DNA of 64,000 bases, taken from positions 1 to 64,000 of the forward strand of contig NZ_CAXUSG020000016.1 of NCBI RefSeq assembly GCF_964253915.1, in the 5' to 3' direction. The notes beneath the pieces were generated by a model. It saw only the letters and a program-made list of their open reading frames with translations. It was not told where the DNA came from and did no database searches. The translations under genes and the position numbers were made by a program. Each line of letters opens with the position of its first letter. The first letter of the stretch is position 1. Of this stretch, positions 46,743-55,789 are shown piece after piece. The DNA comes from Metarhizobium sp964253915. Lineage in GTDB: Bacteria > Pseudomonadota > Alphaproteobacteria > Rhizobiales > Rhizobiaceae.

Positions 46743-47078
46743 TCAGGCGGCGCCGCGCACCGCGATGCCCTGCTGCTCCAGATGCGTCTGGAGTTCGCCG
46801 GCCTGGAACATCTCGCGGACGATATCGCAGCCGCCGAGGAATTCGCCCTTGATGTAGAGCTGTGGAATGGTCGGCCAGTTGGAATAATCCTTGATGCCCT
46901 GACGGATTTCCGCGTCGGCGAGCACGTTGATACCCTTGTAGTCGATGCCGAGGTAGTCGAGGATCTGGACCACCTGGCCGGAGAAACCACACTGCGGGAA
47001 CTGCGGCGTGCCTTTCATGAAGAGCACCACGTCGTTGCTCTTGACTTCGTTGTCGATGAATTCGTTGATGCCGCTCAT
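46743..47078 (-). CDS. grxD: Monothiol glutaredoxin
   Basis: The 111-residue protein has the monothiol active site CGFS in QCGFSGQ and the Grx4 stretches VVLFMKGTPQFPQ and WPTIPQLYIKGEFLGGCDI. Grx4 carries iron-sulfur clusters with BolA partners; a bolA gene lies 1 kb upstream. The ATG at 47078 follows AAGGAAAG. Confidence 0.95.
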   Translation of the reverse strand: MSGINEFIDNEVKSNDVVLFMKGTPQFPQCGFSGQVVQILDYLGIDYKGINVLADAEIRQGIKDYSNWPTIPQLYIKGEFLGGCDIVREMFQAGELQTHLEQQGIAVRGAA

Positions 47079-47217
47079 GAGGCTCTTTCCTTTCACATGC
47101 GGGTTCAAGATCCGCAGTTTGACAGTTCGGCTTAAATAGCAATGCCGCAAAATGAATTCCAGCGCTGTGACGAAAAAACGGCGCAGAACCGGCGAGTTTC
47201 AGCAGCTGGAAGCAGCG

Positions 47218-47769
47218 TTATTGTGTCGCGTCGCAGCGTTCTTCGCCGGTTTTGCTGATCTTGAGCGATTTCAGGTCAAGCTGCTTGCGTTCGGCAACCG
47301 CCGAGCCCATGCCGTTTGCCTGGTTTTCCGCAAAACTCGGGCAGTTTTCCGCGGTCGCTTCGCCGGTGCGCTCCCAGAAGGCGAGTTTGCCGCCGGAAAC
47401 CTCGTACTCGTCGGCTGGAACATCCAGAACGCTTTTGCCGGTAGAGAGGTCGTAGACGACGAGATCGCCTTGCGGCCCGGTCGAGCGGGTGAGGATCAGG
47501 TATTTTCCGGTCTGATCGCCGTACCACAGGGGATCGCCCGGCTCACCGATGACAAGGTCGGCCTTGTCGGCATCGAAGCGGCAGGAAGCCGGCTTCTTCT
47601 TGCCCTTGAGTGCCGTCACCGCAAATTGCGCGCCGGCATCCTCGTCGTAGCTCTGCACTGCCACGGCATACTCTTTGTTGGCGTGGCATTCCACCTCGCC
47701 GGCGAAAACGGGCAAGGGCGCCAGAAGGCAAGCTGCAGCGAGAGAGGCGAATGTAATCGGTCTCGGCAT
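47218..47769 (-). CDS. Secreted protein of unknown function
   Basis: The 183-residue product has a signal peptide (about 1-23, ending VFAG). The mature part is beta-rich with three or four cysteines and no family I recognise. It lies between grxD and a very basic small protein on the same strand. Confidence 0.7.
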   Translation of the reverse strand: MPRPITFASLAAACLLAPLPVFAGEVECHANKEYAVAVQSYDEDAGAQFAVTALKGKKKPASCRFDADKADLVIGEPGDPLWYGDQTGKYLILTRSTGPQGDLVVYDLSTGKSVLDVPADEYEVSGGKLAFWERTGEATAENCPSFAENQANGMGSAVAERKQLDLKSLKISKTGEERCDATQ

Positions 47770-47800
47770 GGCGTTTGATGTCCCGTGAAAAGGGAGGCTC

Positions 47801-48034
47801 TTATCGGTTGCGTTGCCGGCTGCGGCCAGCGGCGGTGCGACGGCGGCTGACCTGCTTTCTCGCTGGCTTGCGGGCGGCGGTCGAGGTCTTCTTGACGAAG
47901 CGCCCGGTCGTCGCCGACCGGGTCTGCCGCTTCTTGCGTTTCGTCGTCGTGCTCTTACGGGTACCCTTCTTCAGGATTTCCTTGAGCACGCTGTTCACGA
48001 CACCCGTGACCAGCTCCTTCACCAGATCAGCCAT
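47801..48034 (-). CDS. Very basic small protein
   Basis: The 77-residue protein has a helical, amphipathic N-terminus (VKELVTGVVNSVLKEILKK) followed by a lysine/arginine-rich tail that makes up more than half of it. It could bind nucleic acid, as histone-H1-like tails do, but no function is known. A strong ribosome site (GGGAGGAACGC before the ATG) argues that it is real. It lies between bolA and a secreted-protein gene. Confidence 0.7.
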   Translation of the reverse strand: MADLVKELVTGVVNSVLKEILKKGTRKSTTTKRKKRQTRSATTGRFVKKTSTAARKPARKQVSRRRTAAGRSRQRNR

Positions 48035-48068
48035 GCGTTCCTCCCGCCGTCAGGGGCCGGTGTTGTGT

Positions 48069-48302
48069 TCAATCGGGTGCGCTGGTCTGCAGGGCGAGCG
48101 CGTGCAGCACGCCGCCCATGTTGCCCTGCAGGGCGTTGTAGACCATCTGGTGCTGCTGGACGCGGGTCTTGCCGCGGAATGCCTCGGCGACCACTTCGGC
48201 TGCGTAATGGTCACCATCTCCGGCCAGATCACGAATGGTCACCTTGGCGCCGGGGATGCCTGCGCGGATCATGTCTTCGATATCGCCGGGTTTCATGGGC
48301 AT
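48069..48302 (-). CDS. bolA: BolA-family protein
   Basis: The 77-residue protein has the BolA fold signature, with the conserved His in QQHQMVYNALQG. BolA partners with monothiol glutaredoxins in iron-sulfur transfer; grxD is on the same strand nearby. It follows purL by 18 bases. Confidence 0.9.
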   Translation of the reverse strand: MPMKPGDIEDMIRAGIPGAKVTIRDLAGDGDHYAAEVVAEAFRGKTRVQQHQMVYNALQGNMGGVLHALALQTSAPD

Positions 48303-48320
48303 GTTGGGTCACTCCTCAGA

Positions 48321-50561
48321 CTATTCAGCGGCGGCGACCGTTCCCGAGCCGCCCTCCATGAAGTCAGGGAACCACGATTCATGGGCCGAACGCAATTGCT
48401 CAATTGAAACAGGCCGTGCAGAACCCAATGTCACCCACGATCCGCCGGTGCGGCCGATCCACGGGCAGAAGACGCCGGCGGCTTCGGCGCGTTCGTGCAC
48501 CTTGGTGAGATTGCTTTCCTTGACCGTGATCACGTAGCGGCCCTGGTCCTCGCCGTAGAAGACCGGGATCGGGTCGTGATCGTTGAGCTGGTTGAGATGG
48601 GCGCCGATGCCGGATGCCATCGCCATTTCGGCAACGGCGAGCGCGATGCCGCCGGAGGAGCAATCGTGTACCGCCGTCGCCAGACCGTCGGCAATCAGGC
48701 CACGAACGAAATCGCCGGCCTTCTTTTCATGGGCGAGGTCGACATGCGGGGCGGGGCCATCGGTGCGGCCATGGATGTCGCGCAGGTAGACCGATTGGCC
48801 GAGATGCGTGCCCCAGCTTGCCGGCGCGCCGGCGAGCAGGATCGCCTGGCCCTGTTCGGCAAAGCGGATGCGCGCCATCTTCGTCCAGTCCTTGAGCAGG
48901 CCGACGCCGCCAATGGTGGGGGTCGGCAGGATGCCCTGGCCGTTGGTCTCGTTGTAGAGCGAGACGTTGCCGGACACGATCGGGAAGTCGAGAGCGGTGC
49001 AGGCCTCGCCGATGCCCTTGATGGCATGCACGAACTGGCTCATGATTTCAGGGCGTTCCGGATTGCCGAAGTTGAGGTTGTCGGTCGCAGCCAAGGGCAG
49101 GGCGCCGGTGGCGGTGATGTTGCGCCAGCATTCGGCAACGGCCTGCTTGCCGCCTTCGTAGGCGTCGGCCTCGACATAACGCGGTGTCACGTCGGAGGAG
49201 AAGGCCAGCGCCTTCTTCGTATGGCCCTCGACGCGCACGACGCCGGCGTCGCCGCCGGGAAGCTGCACGGAGTTGCCCTGGATCAGCGTGTCGTACTGTT
49301 CGTAGACCCAGCGGCGCGACGAGTTGTTGGCGGAGCCGACGAGCTTCAGCAGCGTTTCGGCCACATCGGCCTGCGGAACGTCGTTGGTGGCCAGCGGTGC
49401 GGCGACCTTGGCCGGAGTCCAGGGACGGTCGTATTCCGGCGCCTGGTCACCCAGTTCCTTGATCGGCAGGTTGGCGACTTCTTCGCCCTGATGGATGACG
49501 CGGAAGCGCAGGTCGTCCGTCGTCTTGCCGACGATGGCGAAGTCGAGGCCCCACTTGACGAAGATCGCCTTGGCTTCCTCTTCCTTTTCCGGGCGCAGCA
49601 CCATCAGCATGCGTTCCTGGCTTTCGGAGAGCATCATCTCATAGGCGGTCATGCGCTCTTCGCGCACCGGTACCTGGTCGAGATAAAGCTCGATGCCGAG
49701 GTCGCCCTTGGCGCCCATTTCGACGGCCGAGCAGGTCAGGCCAGCGGCACCCATGTCCTGGATGGCGATGACCGCGCCGGTCTTCATCAGCTCAAGGCAG
49801 GCTTCCAGCAGGCACTTTTCGGTGAAGGGGTCGCCGACCTGCACAGTCGGGCGCTTTTCCTCGATCGATTCGTCGAATTCGGCCGATGCCATGGTGGCGC
49901 CGCCGACGCCGTCGCGGCCGGTCTTGGCGCCGAGATAGACGACCGGCAGGCCGACGCCCTTGGCTTCCGAAAGGAAGATGGCATCCGATTTCGCAAGGCC
50001 GGCCGCAAAGGCGTTGACGAGGATGTTGCCGTTGTAGCGGGCATCGAACTCGACCTCGCCGCCGACGGTCGGAACGCCGAAGGAATTGCCGTAACCACCG
50101 ACGCCGGCCACGACACCGGCCACCAGATGGCGGGTCTTCGGATGATCGGGCGCGCCGAAGCGAAGGGCGTTCATCGCCGCGATCGGCCGGGCGCCCATGG
50201 TGAAGACGTCGCGCAGGATGCCGCCGACGCCGGTTGCCGCACCCTGGTAGGGCTCGATGTAGGAGGGGTGGTTGTGGCTTTCCATCTTGAAGACGACGAC
50301 GTCGCCGTCATCGATATCGACGACGCCGGCGTTTTCGCCCGGTCCCTGGATGACGCGTGGTCCCTTGGTCGGCAAGGTGCGCAGCCACTTCTTGGAGGAT
50401 TTGTACGAGCAGTGCTCGTTCCACATGGCCGAAAAGATACCTAGCTCGGTGAAGGTCGGCTCGCGGCCGATCAGCGAGAGGATGCGTTCGTACTCATCCG
50501 GCTTGAGGCCGTGGGAGGCAATCAGGTCCGGCGTGATCGGGCGGGTGTTGGAAATGCTCAT
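48321..50561 (-). CDS. purL: Phosphoribosylformylglycinamidine synthase, large subunit
   Basis: The 746-residue short-form PurL works with PurS and PurQ in the fourth step of purine synthesis. It has FSAMWNEHCSYKSSKKWL, ESHNHPSYIEPYQGAATGVGG and DMGAAGLTCS, and the family length. Its partners purQ and purS lie 4-5 kb upstream on the same strand. Confidence 0.96.
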   Translation of the reverse strand: MSISNTRPITPDLIASHGLKPDEYERILSLIGREPTFTELGIFSAMWNEHCSYKSSKKWLRTLPTKGPRVIQGPGENAGVVDIDDGDVVVFKMESHNHPSYIEPYQGAATGVGGILRDVFTMGARPIAAMNALRFGAPDHPKTRHLVAGVVAGVGGYGNSFGVPTVGGEVEFDARYNGNILVNAFAAGLAKSDAIFLSEAKGVGLPVVYLGAKTGRDGVGGATMASAEFDESIEEKRPTVQVGDPFTEKCLLEACLELMKTGAVIAIQDMGAAGLTCSAVEMGAKGDLGIELYLDQVPVREERMTAYEMMLSESQERMLMVLRPEKEEEAKAIFVKWGLDFAIVGKTTDDLRFRVIHQGEEVANLPIKELGDQAPEYDRPWTPAKVAAPLATNDVPQADVAETLLKLVGSANNSSRRWVYEQYDTLIQGNSVQLPGGDAGVVRVEGHTKKALAFSSDVTPRYVEADAYEGGKQAVAECWRNITATGALPLAATDNLNFGNPERPEIMSQFVHAIKGIGEACTALDFPIVSGNVSLYNETNGQGILPTPTIGGVGLLKDWTKMARIRFAEQGQAILLAGAPASWGTHLGQSVYLRDIHGRTDGPAPHVDLAHEKKAGDFVRGLIADGLATAVHDCSSGGIALAVAEMAMASGIGAHLNQLNDHDPIPVFYGEDQGRYVITVKESNLTKVHERAEAAGVFCPWIGRTGGSWVTLGSARPVSIEQLRSAHESWFPDFMEGGSGTVAAAE

Positions 50562-50736
50562 GGGTCTTGGGACATCCGTGCGATAGGGCGGCTTTTGGCG
50601 TCTCTTTAGCGCAGTTAGATGGACTGCGCGACAGGAAAATCAAACGCCGGCCCCACTATCCCGTCAAGGATCGCAAGGCCGGCGATTGTCATTCCGAAAG
50701 GCCTGCAAAACCGCCATGCGGTATGCAGGCAAGGGA

Positions 50737-51354
50737 TTAGAACTTGTAACCGATGGCAAGACCGGCACGGGTCAGGCCGTTGTTGGTGTCGCCGCACAGG
50801 TTGGCGTGCGAGGAGTGTTCGATCTGAGCCAGCACGCGCCAGTTCTGCGTCACGTCGTAACCAACGGCCGCATATTCGCGGAACAGCGTGCGGCAGCCGA
50901 GTTTCGGACCGCGCGTGCCGTCATAGTCGAGATCGCCATTGTGGATCATGCCGCCGAAGCCGACTTCGAGGAAGGCCTTTTCCGTGATGTTGGCATTCCA
51001 GGCCAGACCGGTGAACAGCATGCTCGCTTCGCGGCTGTCGCTGGCAACGGTGCCGCCGACATAGACGCGCGGACGCAGGAGGTGTTCCTTCCAACCGACA
51101 GCCGTGTCGTTGTCGAAGGGATCGAAGAACATGGTCAGCTGGTAGAAGCTGCCGCGCTCGTCGTTGGTGCGGGTCTTGTCCACGGCGATCTGGGCGCCGA
51201 ATCGCAGTTCGTCGAAGAACGGCTCGTCCGTCGCCGGCGCGCCTTCAAAGTCGGCTGCTATGGAGACAGAAGAAAGAAGAAGGCCTGCTACCACCGATAC
51301 GGCCGAGACAGTTGCCATGCGCACTGCCAAAAATTTGCCGAATTGAAATGCCAT
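50737..51354 (-). CDS. Acyloxyacyl-hydrolase/PagL-like outer-membrane protein
   Basis: The 205-residue protein has a signal peptide (about 1-33) and a beta-barrel pattern with a C-terminal aromatic end (YKF). Its last strands contain IEHSSHANLC, with the His-X-Ser pair of lipid A 3-O-deacylase PagL. The catalytic Glu that PagL has about 14 residues after the His is not seen, so catalysis is uncertain. A 3-O-deacylation of lipid A is only inferred. The ATG at 51354 is chosen; another lies 12 codons later. Confidence 0.65.
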   Translation of the reverse strand: MAFQFGKFLAVRMATVSAVSVVAGLLLSSVSIAADFEGAPATDEPFFDELRFGAQIAVDKTRTNDERGSFYQLTMFFDPFDNDTAVGWKEHLLRPRVYVGGTVASDSREASMLFTGLAWNANITEKAFLEVGFGGMIHNGDLDYDGTRGPKLGCRTLFREYAAVGYDVTQNWRVLAQIEHSSHANLCGDTNNGLTRAGLAIGYKF

Positions 51355-51448
51355 TCCAGAAAAGCCCCCAAATCCCAGTTTGACTCGCCCTGATTTGCCG
51401 GACGTTAACACTTGCCTTTATCAATGGTAAAGGGCGGATATGCCACAC

Positions 51449-52867
51449 TCATGAATAACTATCGTAGCCGGCCGATCCCGTTTCCAGGAGGCGGCGGACG
51501 ATCTGGAATCCCTTGTCCGCTTCTTCGGCCGTGCTTTGCGTCGAGAAACCGATTCGAACGCGATGGAAGGCCTTGTCCGAACGCCCGGCCTTGAACTCGT
51601 CCTCGTCGTCGACCAGCACGCCTTCGCGGAAGGCGGCGTTCTTGAATATGCCGGAAAGCCATGGATCGGGAAGCTTCAGCCACAGGAACGGAATGCCTGC
51701 CGCAGCTGAAAATTCGAAACCGGAGAAGGTCCTGCGGGCATAATCCACCCGCGTCGAGAGTTCGGCGATCGCTTTCGTGCGGATTTCCGCGGCCTCGCCC
51801 GACAGCACCATGCGGGCGCAAAGCTCGGCCAGCAGGAAGGGCATGCCGCCCGTCACCATCTTGTGGGCGATGCTGACGCGGTGGCTGAAATGCGCCGGGC
51901 AGGCGACCCAGCCGCCGCGCACGCCGGCGGAAACGGATTTGGAGAAGCCGCCGACGAGGAACGTTCGCTCCGGCGCGAATTCCGTCAGAAGCGGTGTCGT
52001 ATTGTCGCTCATGGCGCCGTAGAGATCGTCCTCGACCAGCCAGACATTGTGCTTGCGGGCAATTTCGCCGATCGCCCGGCGACGATCTTCCGGCATGCAG
52101 ATGCCGGTCGGATTGTGTGCTGTCGGCATCAGGAAGGCGAGTTTCGGGTGCTGCTGGGCGCAGAGCCGCTCGAAATCGGCTGGCACCACGCCGTGTTCGT
52201 CCGATTCCACCAGCACGGTCCGCCGGCCGATCAGCCCGGCACTGCGACTGATCCGCGAGTAGGTGAGGTGCTCGAAGACGATCTTGTCACCCGGCACCGT
52301 CACGGCGGAGATCACCGCCATGATGGCGGCATGGGCGCCGAGCGCCGGCACGATGCTGTCCGGGGCAGGGCGCCAGTTGCCTTTTGCCAGCCAGCTGGCG
52401 CCGGCCTGAAACCAGTGCGACGGGAAAGTCCGGGTATAGCTGGTGATGTCGAGCGGATGATCGCGGGCAATATCCGCCAGGTTGCTGGCGACGGCCTCGC
52501 CCTGACCGACATCCGGCGCCGCCGTCGTGTCGAAACGGACGATGCCCGGCGGGGCGTCGATCGGCCGCGTGCCGGTCATCGCTGCCGTGACCGGATCGGG
52601 CTGGGCGGAATTCTGGTTCTGCGGCAGGGGCAACACGTAGGTGCCGCGCCCGACTTCGCCACTGACGAGGCCGCGTTCATGCACCAGCGAATAGGCGCGT
52701 CCGATGGTGCCGATGGTGACGCCGATATCGTAGGCGAGGTTGCGTTGCGGCGGCAATTTCGTCCCGGGCGACAATGTCCCTTCCGAAATTGCCGATTCAA
52801 TGCTGTCGGCGAGGCGCACGTAAAGTGGGCCGGTGCCGGTGGAAAGGTCGGGAAGCCAATTTGTCAT
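51449..52867 (-). CDS. MocR-type GntR/aminotransferase regulator
   Basis: The 472-residue protein joins a GntR winged helix (about 12-80, with LPPQRNLAYDIGVTIGTIGRAYSLVHERGLV) to a fold-type I aminotransferase domain with the PLP lysine in GGFSKSVSAG. MocR regulators control amino-acid or PLP genes. The ATG at 52867 fits the domain; a perfect palindrome starts just beyond it. It is divergent from a DUF1127 gene. Confidence 0.9.
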   Translation of the reverse strand: MTNWLPDLSTGTGPLYVRLADSIESAISEGTLSPGTKLPPQRNLAYDIGVTIGTIGRAYSLVHERGLVSGEVGRGTYVLPLPQNQNSAQPDPVTAAMTGTRPIDAPPGIVRFDTTAAPDVGQGEAVASNLADIARDHPLDITSYTRTFPSHWFQAGASWLAKGNWRPAPDSIVPALGAHAAIMAVISAVTVPGDKIVFEHLTYSRISRSAGLIGRRTVLVESDEHGVVPADFERLCAQQHPKLAFLMPTAHNPTGICMPEDRRRAIGEIARKHNVWLVEDDLYGAMSDNTTPLLTEFAPERTFLVGGFSKSVSAGVRGGWVACPAHFSHRVSIAHKMVTGGMPFLLAELCARMVLSGEAAEIRTKAIAELSTRVDYARRTFSGFEFSAAAGIPFLWLKLPDPWLSGIFKNAAFREGVLVDDEDEFKAGRSDKAFHRVRIGFSTQSTAEEADKGFQIVRRLLETGSAGYDSYS

Positions 52868-52869
52868 GA

Positions 52870-52890
52870 TGACAATTCTCACTATTGTCA
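52870..52890. promoter_or_regulatory. Perfect palindrome at the mocR start
   Basis: TGACAAT-TCTCACT-ATTGTCA has perfect 7-bp arms. It begins two bases upstream of the mocR start codon and is likely the autoregulatory site of MocR, also facing the divergent DUF1127 gene. Confidence 0.7.
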
Positions 52891-52959
52891 CTGTTATTGA
52901 GTCAATTGTATCTCATTCCGTGTCGAATACAATATCGGTTTCAGGAAAAGCGGTGCAAT

Positions 52960-53241
52960 ATGGCCAGCACAGATCATTATGTGGGTGCAATAGATACAAT
53001 TTATCCAGACGGCTATGCGCGGGAAAGGCTGTTTCGCGATACGGGCGAGATGCTGAACCCCGGGCCGGTGCACGGTGATGCGAGCCTGCTGAGCCGGCTA
53101 TGGTCGTTTGTCTGCCTGTGGCAGCAAGAACGCGCCGGCCGCCTGGCCTTGCGCGAACTGACGGACGATCAGTTGCGCGATATCGGCGTGAGCCGAAAGG
53201 AAGCGGGAATCGAAGTCGCGAAATCCTACTTCTGGGATTGA
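52960..53241 (+). CDS. DUF1127 (YjiS-like) small protein
   Basis: The 93-residue product ends in the DUF1127 domain (LALRELTDDQLRDIGVSRKEA). Such proteins are abundant in rhizobia; some take part in phosphate, carbon and RNA control, but this one has no assigned role. The ATG at 52960 follows AGGAAAAG. Confidence 0.82.
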   Translation: MASTDHYVGAIDTIYPDGYARERLFRDTGEMLNPGPVHGDASLLSRLWSFVCLWQQERAGRLALRELTDDQLRDIGVSRKEAGIEVAKSYFWD

Positions 53242-53271
53242 CGCATTTCCGGCCAGGCGACTGGAAAGAGT

Positions 53272-53312
53272 GGCCCGGCGCAGCCAGTCCCAGCCGGCGG
53301 CGCCGGGCCTTT
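53272..53312 (+). terminator. Possible terminator of the DUF1127 gene
   Basis: The arms GGCCCGGCGC and GCGCCGGGCC are followed by only a short T tract (TTT). Confidence 0.5.
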
Positions 53313-53348
53313 CAAGGGCAATTATGGCTTGGAAGCAAAGGCCGCTCT

Positions 53349-53753
53349 TCAGCAGCCCTGTCCGCCGGCGGCCCAGCGGTTGACGTCCTTGGTGACGCGT
53401 GCGCCGACCGCTTCGCCCATCAGCGGACCAAAGGCCTCCAGCTTGGCGGGATTGCCTTCCGCATGAACCACCAGCAGCGGCCGCGCCTCCGGCCTGGTCT
53501 TGTGGACGACAAGGATGCGCGGACGACCAGAGAAGGAATTCAATTCCGGCGCCAGGCGGTAAGGCTTGAAGGCAGCGTCGCCCGACTTGAACCAGCAGGC
53601 ATTGGCGCCCAGCGCCACGCGTTCCATCACCGGCAGTGCGGCCCGATTCGCGGCCGGCGGTGTTTCCGGCTTCGTCTGACAGGCAGCGAGTGCTGAAGCG
53701 GCGACAAGAATGCCGAAAATCGGGAGCGGGCGGAAAGGACGGAAAGTGGCCAT
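53349..53753 (-). CDS. Putative lipoprotein of unknown function
   Basis: The 134-residue product has a signal peptide with a lipobox (ALAAC, Cys at about residue 25). The mature part contains HKTRPEARPLLVVHAEGNP and ends with a cysteine. No family recognised. Confidence 0.65.
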   Translation of the reverse strand: MATFRPFRPLPIFGILVAASALAACQTKPETPPAANRAALPVMERVALGANACWFKSGDAAFKPYRLAPELNSFSGRPRILVVHKTRPEARPLLVVHAEGNPAKLEAFGPLMGEAVGARVTKDVNRWAAGGQGC

Positions 53754-53862
53754 GTCGGTCTCTGATCGATTGCTACATTACCGTTCTAGCAGTTCCATGG
53801 TTAAGCAGCCATTACCCGCGCGCGTTCCGATTACGCGCGGCCTTGCAGGCCAATCGCCGCTG

Positions 53863-54897
53863 TCACGGCTTCAAAAGCGCCGCGATGGCCGTTTTCGTCG
53901 CTTCATCCGGTTTTCCCGAAGTCTCGGCGGAGAAATGGCCGCTTTGGCGAAGCCGTTCCTGCAGGCTGGTCCAGAAGGCGGGGCTCCACTGGCGGTCGAA
54001 AAGATCCTTGGTGTTTTCCTCGTCGTCGCCGGCATTGCCTTTCTCGAAGGCGCTCAAAACGAGACCCGCTGCCTTGGCGGCATCGGCGGGTACGCCAAGC
54101 CCCTTGTCGGTCATCTCGGCGAGGTTCATATCCGCCAGCGCGTAGTCCTGGGCGCTGGCCTTTTCATACCATTCATGCGCGAGCGCATAATTCTGGGGCA
54201 CGCCATGGCCGCTTTCGTAGAGGCTGCCGATATTGTTCTGCGCCTCGACAATGTCGTGCTTGGCGGCGATCTGGTACCAGCGCATCGCTTCGACATAGTC
54301 CTGCTTTACGCCGTTGCCGCCGTCATAGGCAAAACCGATATCGACGGCCGATTGCGTGTAGCCGAGGTCATAGGCCTTCTGGAAGAGTTTTAGAGCGGCC
54401 GCATGGTCGATCGCCACGCCATCGCCTTCGCGGTAGGAGATGCCGAGGTTCTGCGCAGCAAAGGCGACATTCGCTTCGGCTGCTTCGCTCCACAGCGTAT
54501 GGCTCTTCGCCTTGTCGACGACGGTTCCATAGCCCTCGTCATACAGGTAGCCCAAGGCGCCTTTCGCGGCTGCATAACCCTTGTCGGATGCTGCGGCAAA
54601 GCTCGCGAATGCAGCCTGGTAGTCCTCCTTCTCGAATTGTGCGCGTCCAAGCTGATAGCGGTAGCGAGGGGTGCCGGGATCGCCTTCCGCAGCCGCAGTG
54701 CAAGCGGCTATGGCCGGTGCGATGTCGATGCTGCCGGTCGCGACACCTTCAGCGATGGCCGACCTTGCCGGATCGAAAGGATGCGTCGCGAGGCGGTCAC
54801 ACACCTCTCCCGGTGTTTCCGCATGGACGAGGGGCGCTGTCGTCAACAGGACCCATGAAAGGGGCAGGAGCATTGTCGGAATCGAAGCCATGCGCAT
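53863..54897 (-). CDS. Secreted Sel1-repeat protein
   Basis: The 344-residue product has a signal peptide (about 1-26) and a run of Sel1-like repeats (LGYLYDEGYGT, LGISYREGDGV, IGFAYDGGNGV, IGSLYESGHGV). These helical solenoids mediate protein contacts in the periplasm. The ATG at 54897 is used; the second Met three codons on is possible. Confidence 0.85.
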   Translation of the reverse strand: MRMASIPTMLLPLSWVLLTTAPLVHAETPGEVCDRLATHPFDPARSAIAEGVATGSIDIAPAIAACTAAAEGDPGTPRYRYQLGRAQFEKEDYQAAFASFAAASDKGYAAAKGALGYLYDEGYGTVVDKAKSHTLWSEAAEANVAFAAQNLGISYREGDGVAIDHAAALKLFQKAYDLGYTQSAVDIGFAYDGGNGVKQDYVEAMRWYQIAAKHDIVEAQNNIGSLYESGHGVPQNYALAHEWYEKASAQDYALADMNLAEMTDKGLGVPADAAKAAGLVLSAFEKGNAGDDEENTKDLFDRQWSPAFWTSLQERLRQSGHFSAETSGKPDEATKTAIAALLKP

Positions 54898-55061
54898 GCC
54901 ATTTCCTCCCTCGGCCGGTTGGCGGCAAAGCGCTCCGGTGCGTCAACATTTCCATGGTTCTTGACGCAGGGGAAGGGTGGATTATTCACGTCGTCCCGTG
55001 GATTGCGGTAGATGATGCTTGGCGGCGCGTTTCGAATGACCGCAGTCGTGAGCAATCCAAT

Positions 55062-55089
55062 AAAAAACGCCGGCAAAATTGCCGGCGTC
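55062..55089 (-). terminator. Terminator of purQ operon
   Basis: The arms ACGCCGGC and GCCGGCGT, with a T run on the minus strand, follow the purQ stop by about 26 bases. Confidence 0.85.
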
Positions 55090-55114
55090 AGAAAAGCAGC
55101 GTGTTTGCCAGCCT

Positions 55115-55789
55115 TCAGGCAGCGATCACGTCGAGAGCCGAGGCGAAGATGCCGCGTCCATCGGAGCCGCCATGGGCTGCCTCGATCAGGTTTTCCGGGT
55201 GCGGCATCATGCCAAGCACGTTGCCCTTTTCGTTCATCACGCCGGCGATGTCATTCATCGAGCCGTTCGGATTCGTGCCTTCGGCATATTTGAACACCAC
55301 CTGGCCATTGCCTTCGAGCGACTTCAAGGTCTCGGCCTCGACGAAATAATTGCCGTCATGATGGGCAACCGGGCAACGGATGATCTGGCCCGCGGCATAG
55401 GCGCGGGTGAAATCCGTCTCGGCGTTGACGACCTGCAGCTTGATTTCCTTGCAGACGAACTTGAGAGAAGCGTTGCGCATCAGCGCGCCCGGCAGCATTC
55501 CGGCTTCGACAAGGATCTGGAATCCGTTGCAAACGCCGAGAACCTTGACGCCTTTTTCGGCCTTTTCCTTGATCGCCTGCATCACCGGCATGCGCGCGGC
55601 AATCGCGCCGCAACGCAGATAGTCACCGTAGGAGAAGCCGCCCGGAATGACGATCAGGTCGACATCATCGGGAATGCTGGTTTCCGTCTGCCAGACGGTG
55701 ATCGGCGCCTGACCGGAGATCTTCGTCAGCGCCGCGATCATGTCGCGGTCACGATTGAGGCCAGGAAGTTGGACGACGGCGGATTTCAT
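55115..55789 (-). CDS. purQ: Phosphoribosylformylglycinamidine synthase, glutaminase subunit
   Basis: The 224-residue subunit supplies ammonia to PurL. The nucleophile Cys is in LGVCNGFQ, the oxyanion region in IPGGFSYGDYLR, and the catalytic His/Glu in MPHPENL. The start overlaps the upstream coiled-coil gene by four bases. Confidence 0.96.
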   Translation of the reverse strand: MKSAVVQLPGLNRDRDMIAALTKISGQAPITVWQTETSIPDDVDLIVIPGGFSYGDYLRCGAIAARMPVMQAIKEKAEKGVKVLGVCNGFQILVEAGMLPGALMRNASLKFVCKEIKLQVVNAETDFTRAYAAGQIIRCPVAHHDGNYFVEAETLKSLEGNGQVVFKYAEGTNPNGSMNDIAGVMNEKGNVLGMMPHPENLIEAAHGGSDGRGIFASALDVIAA

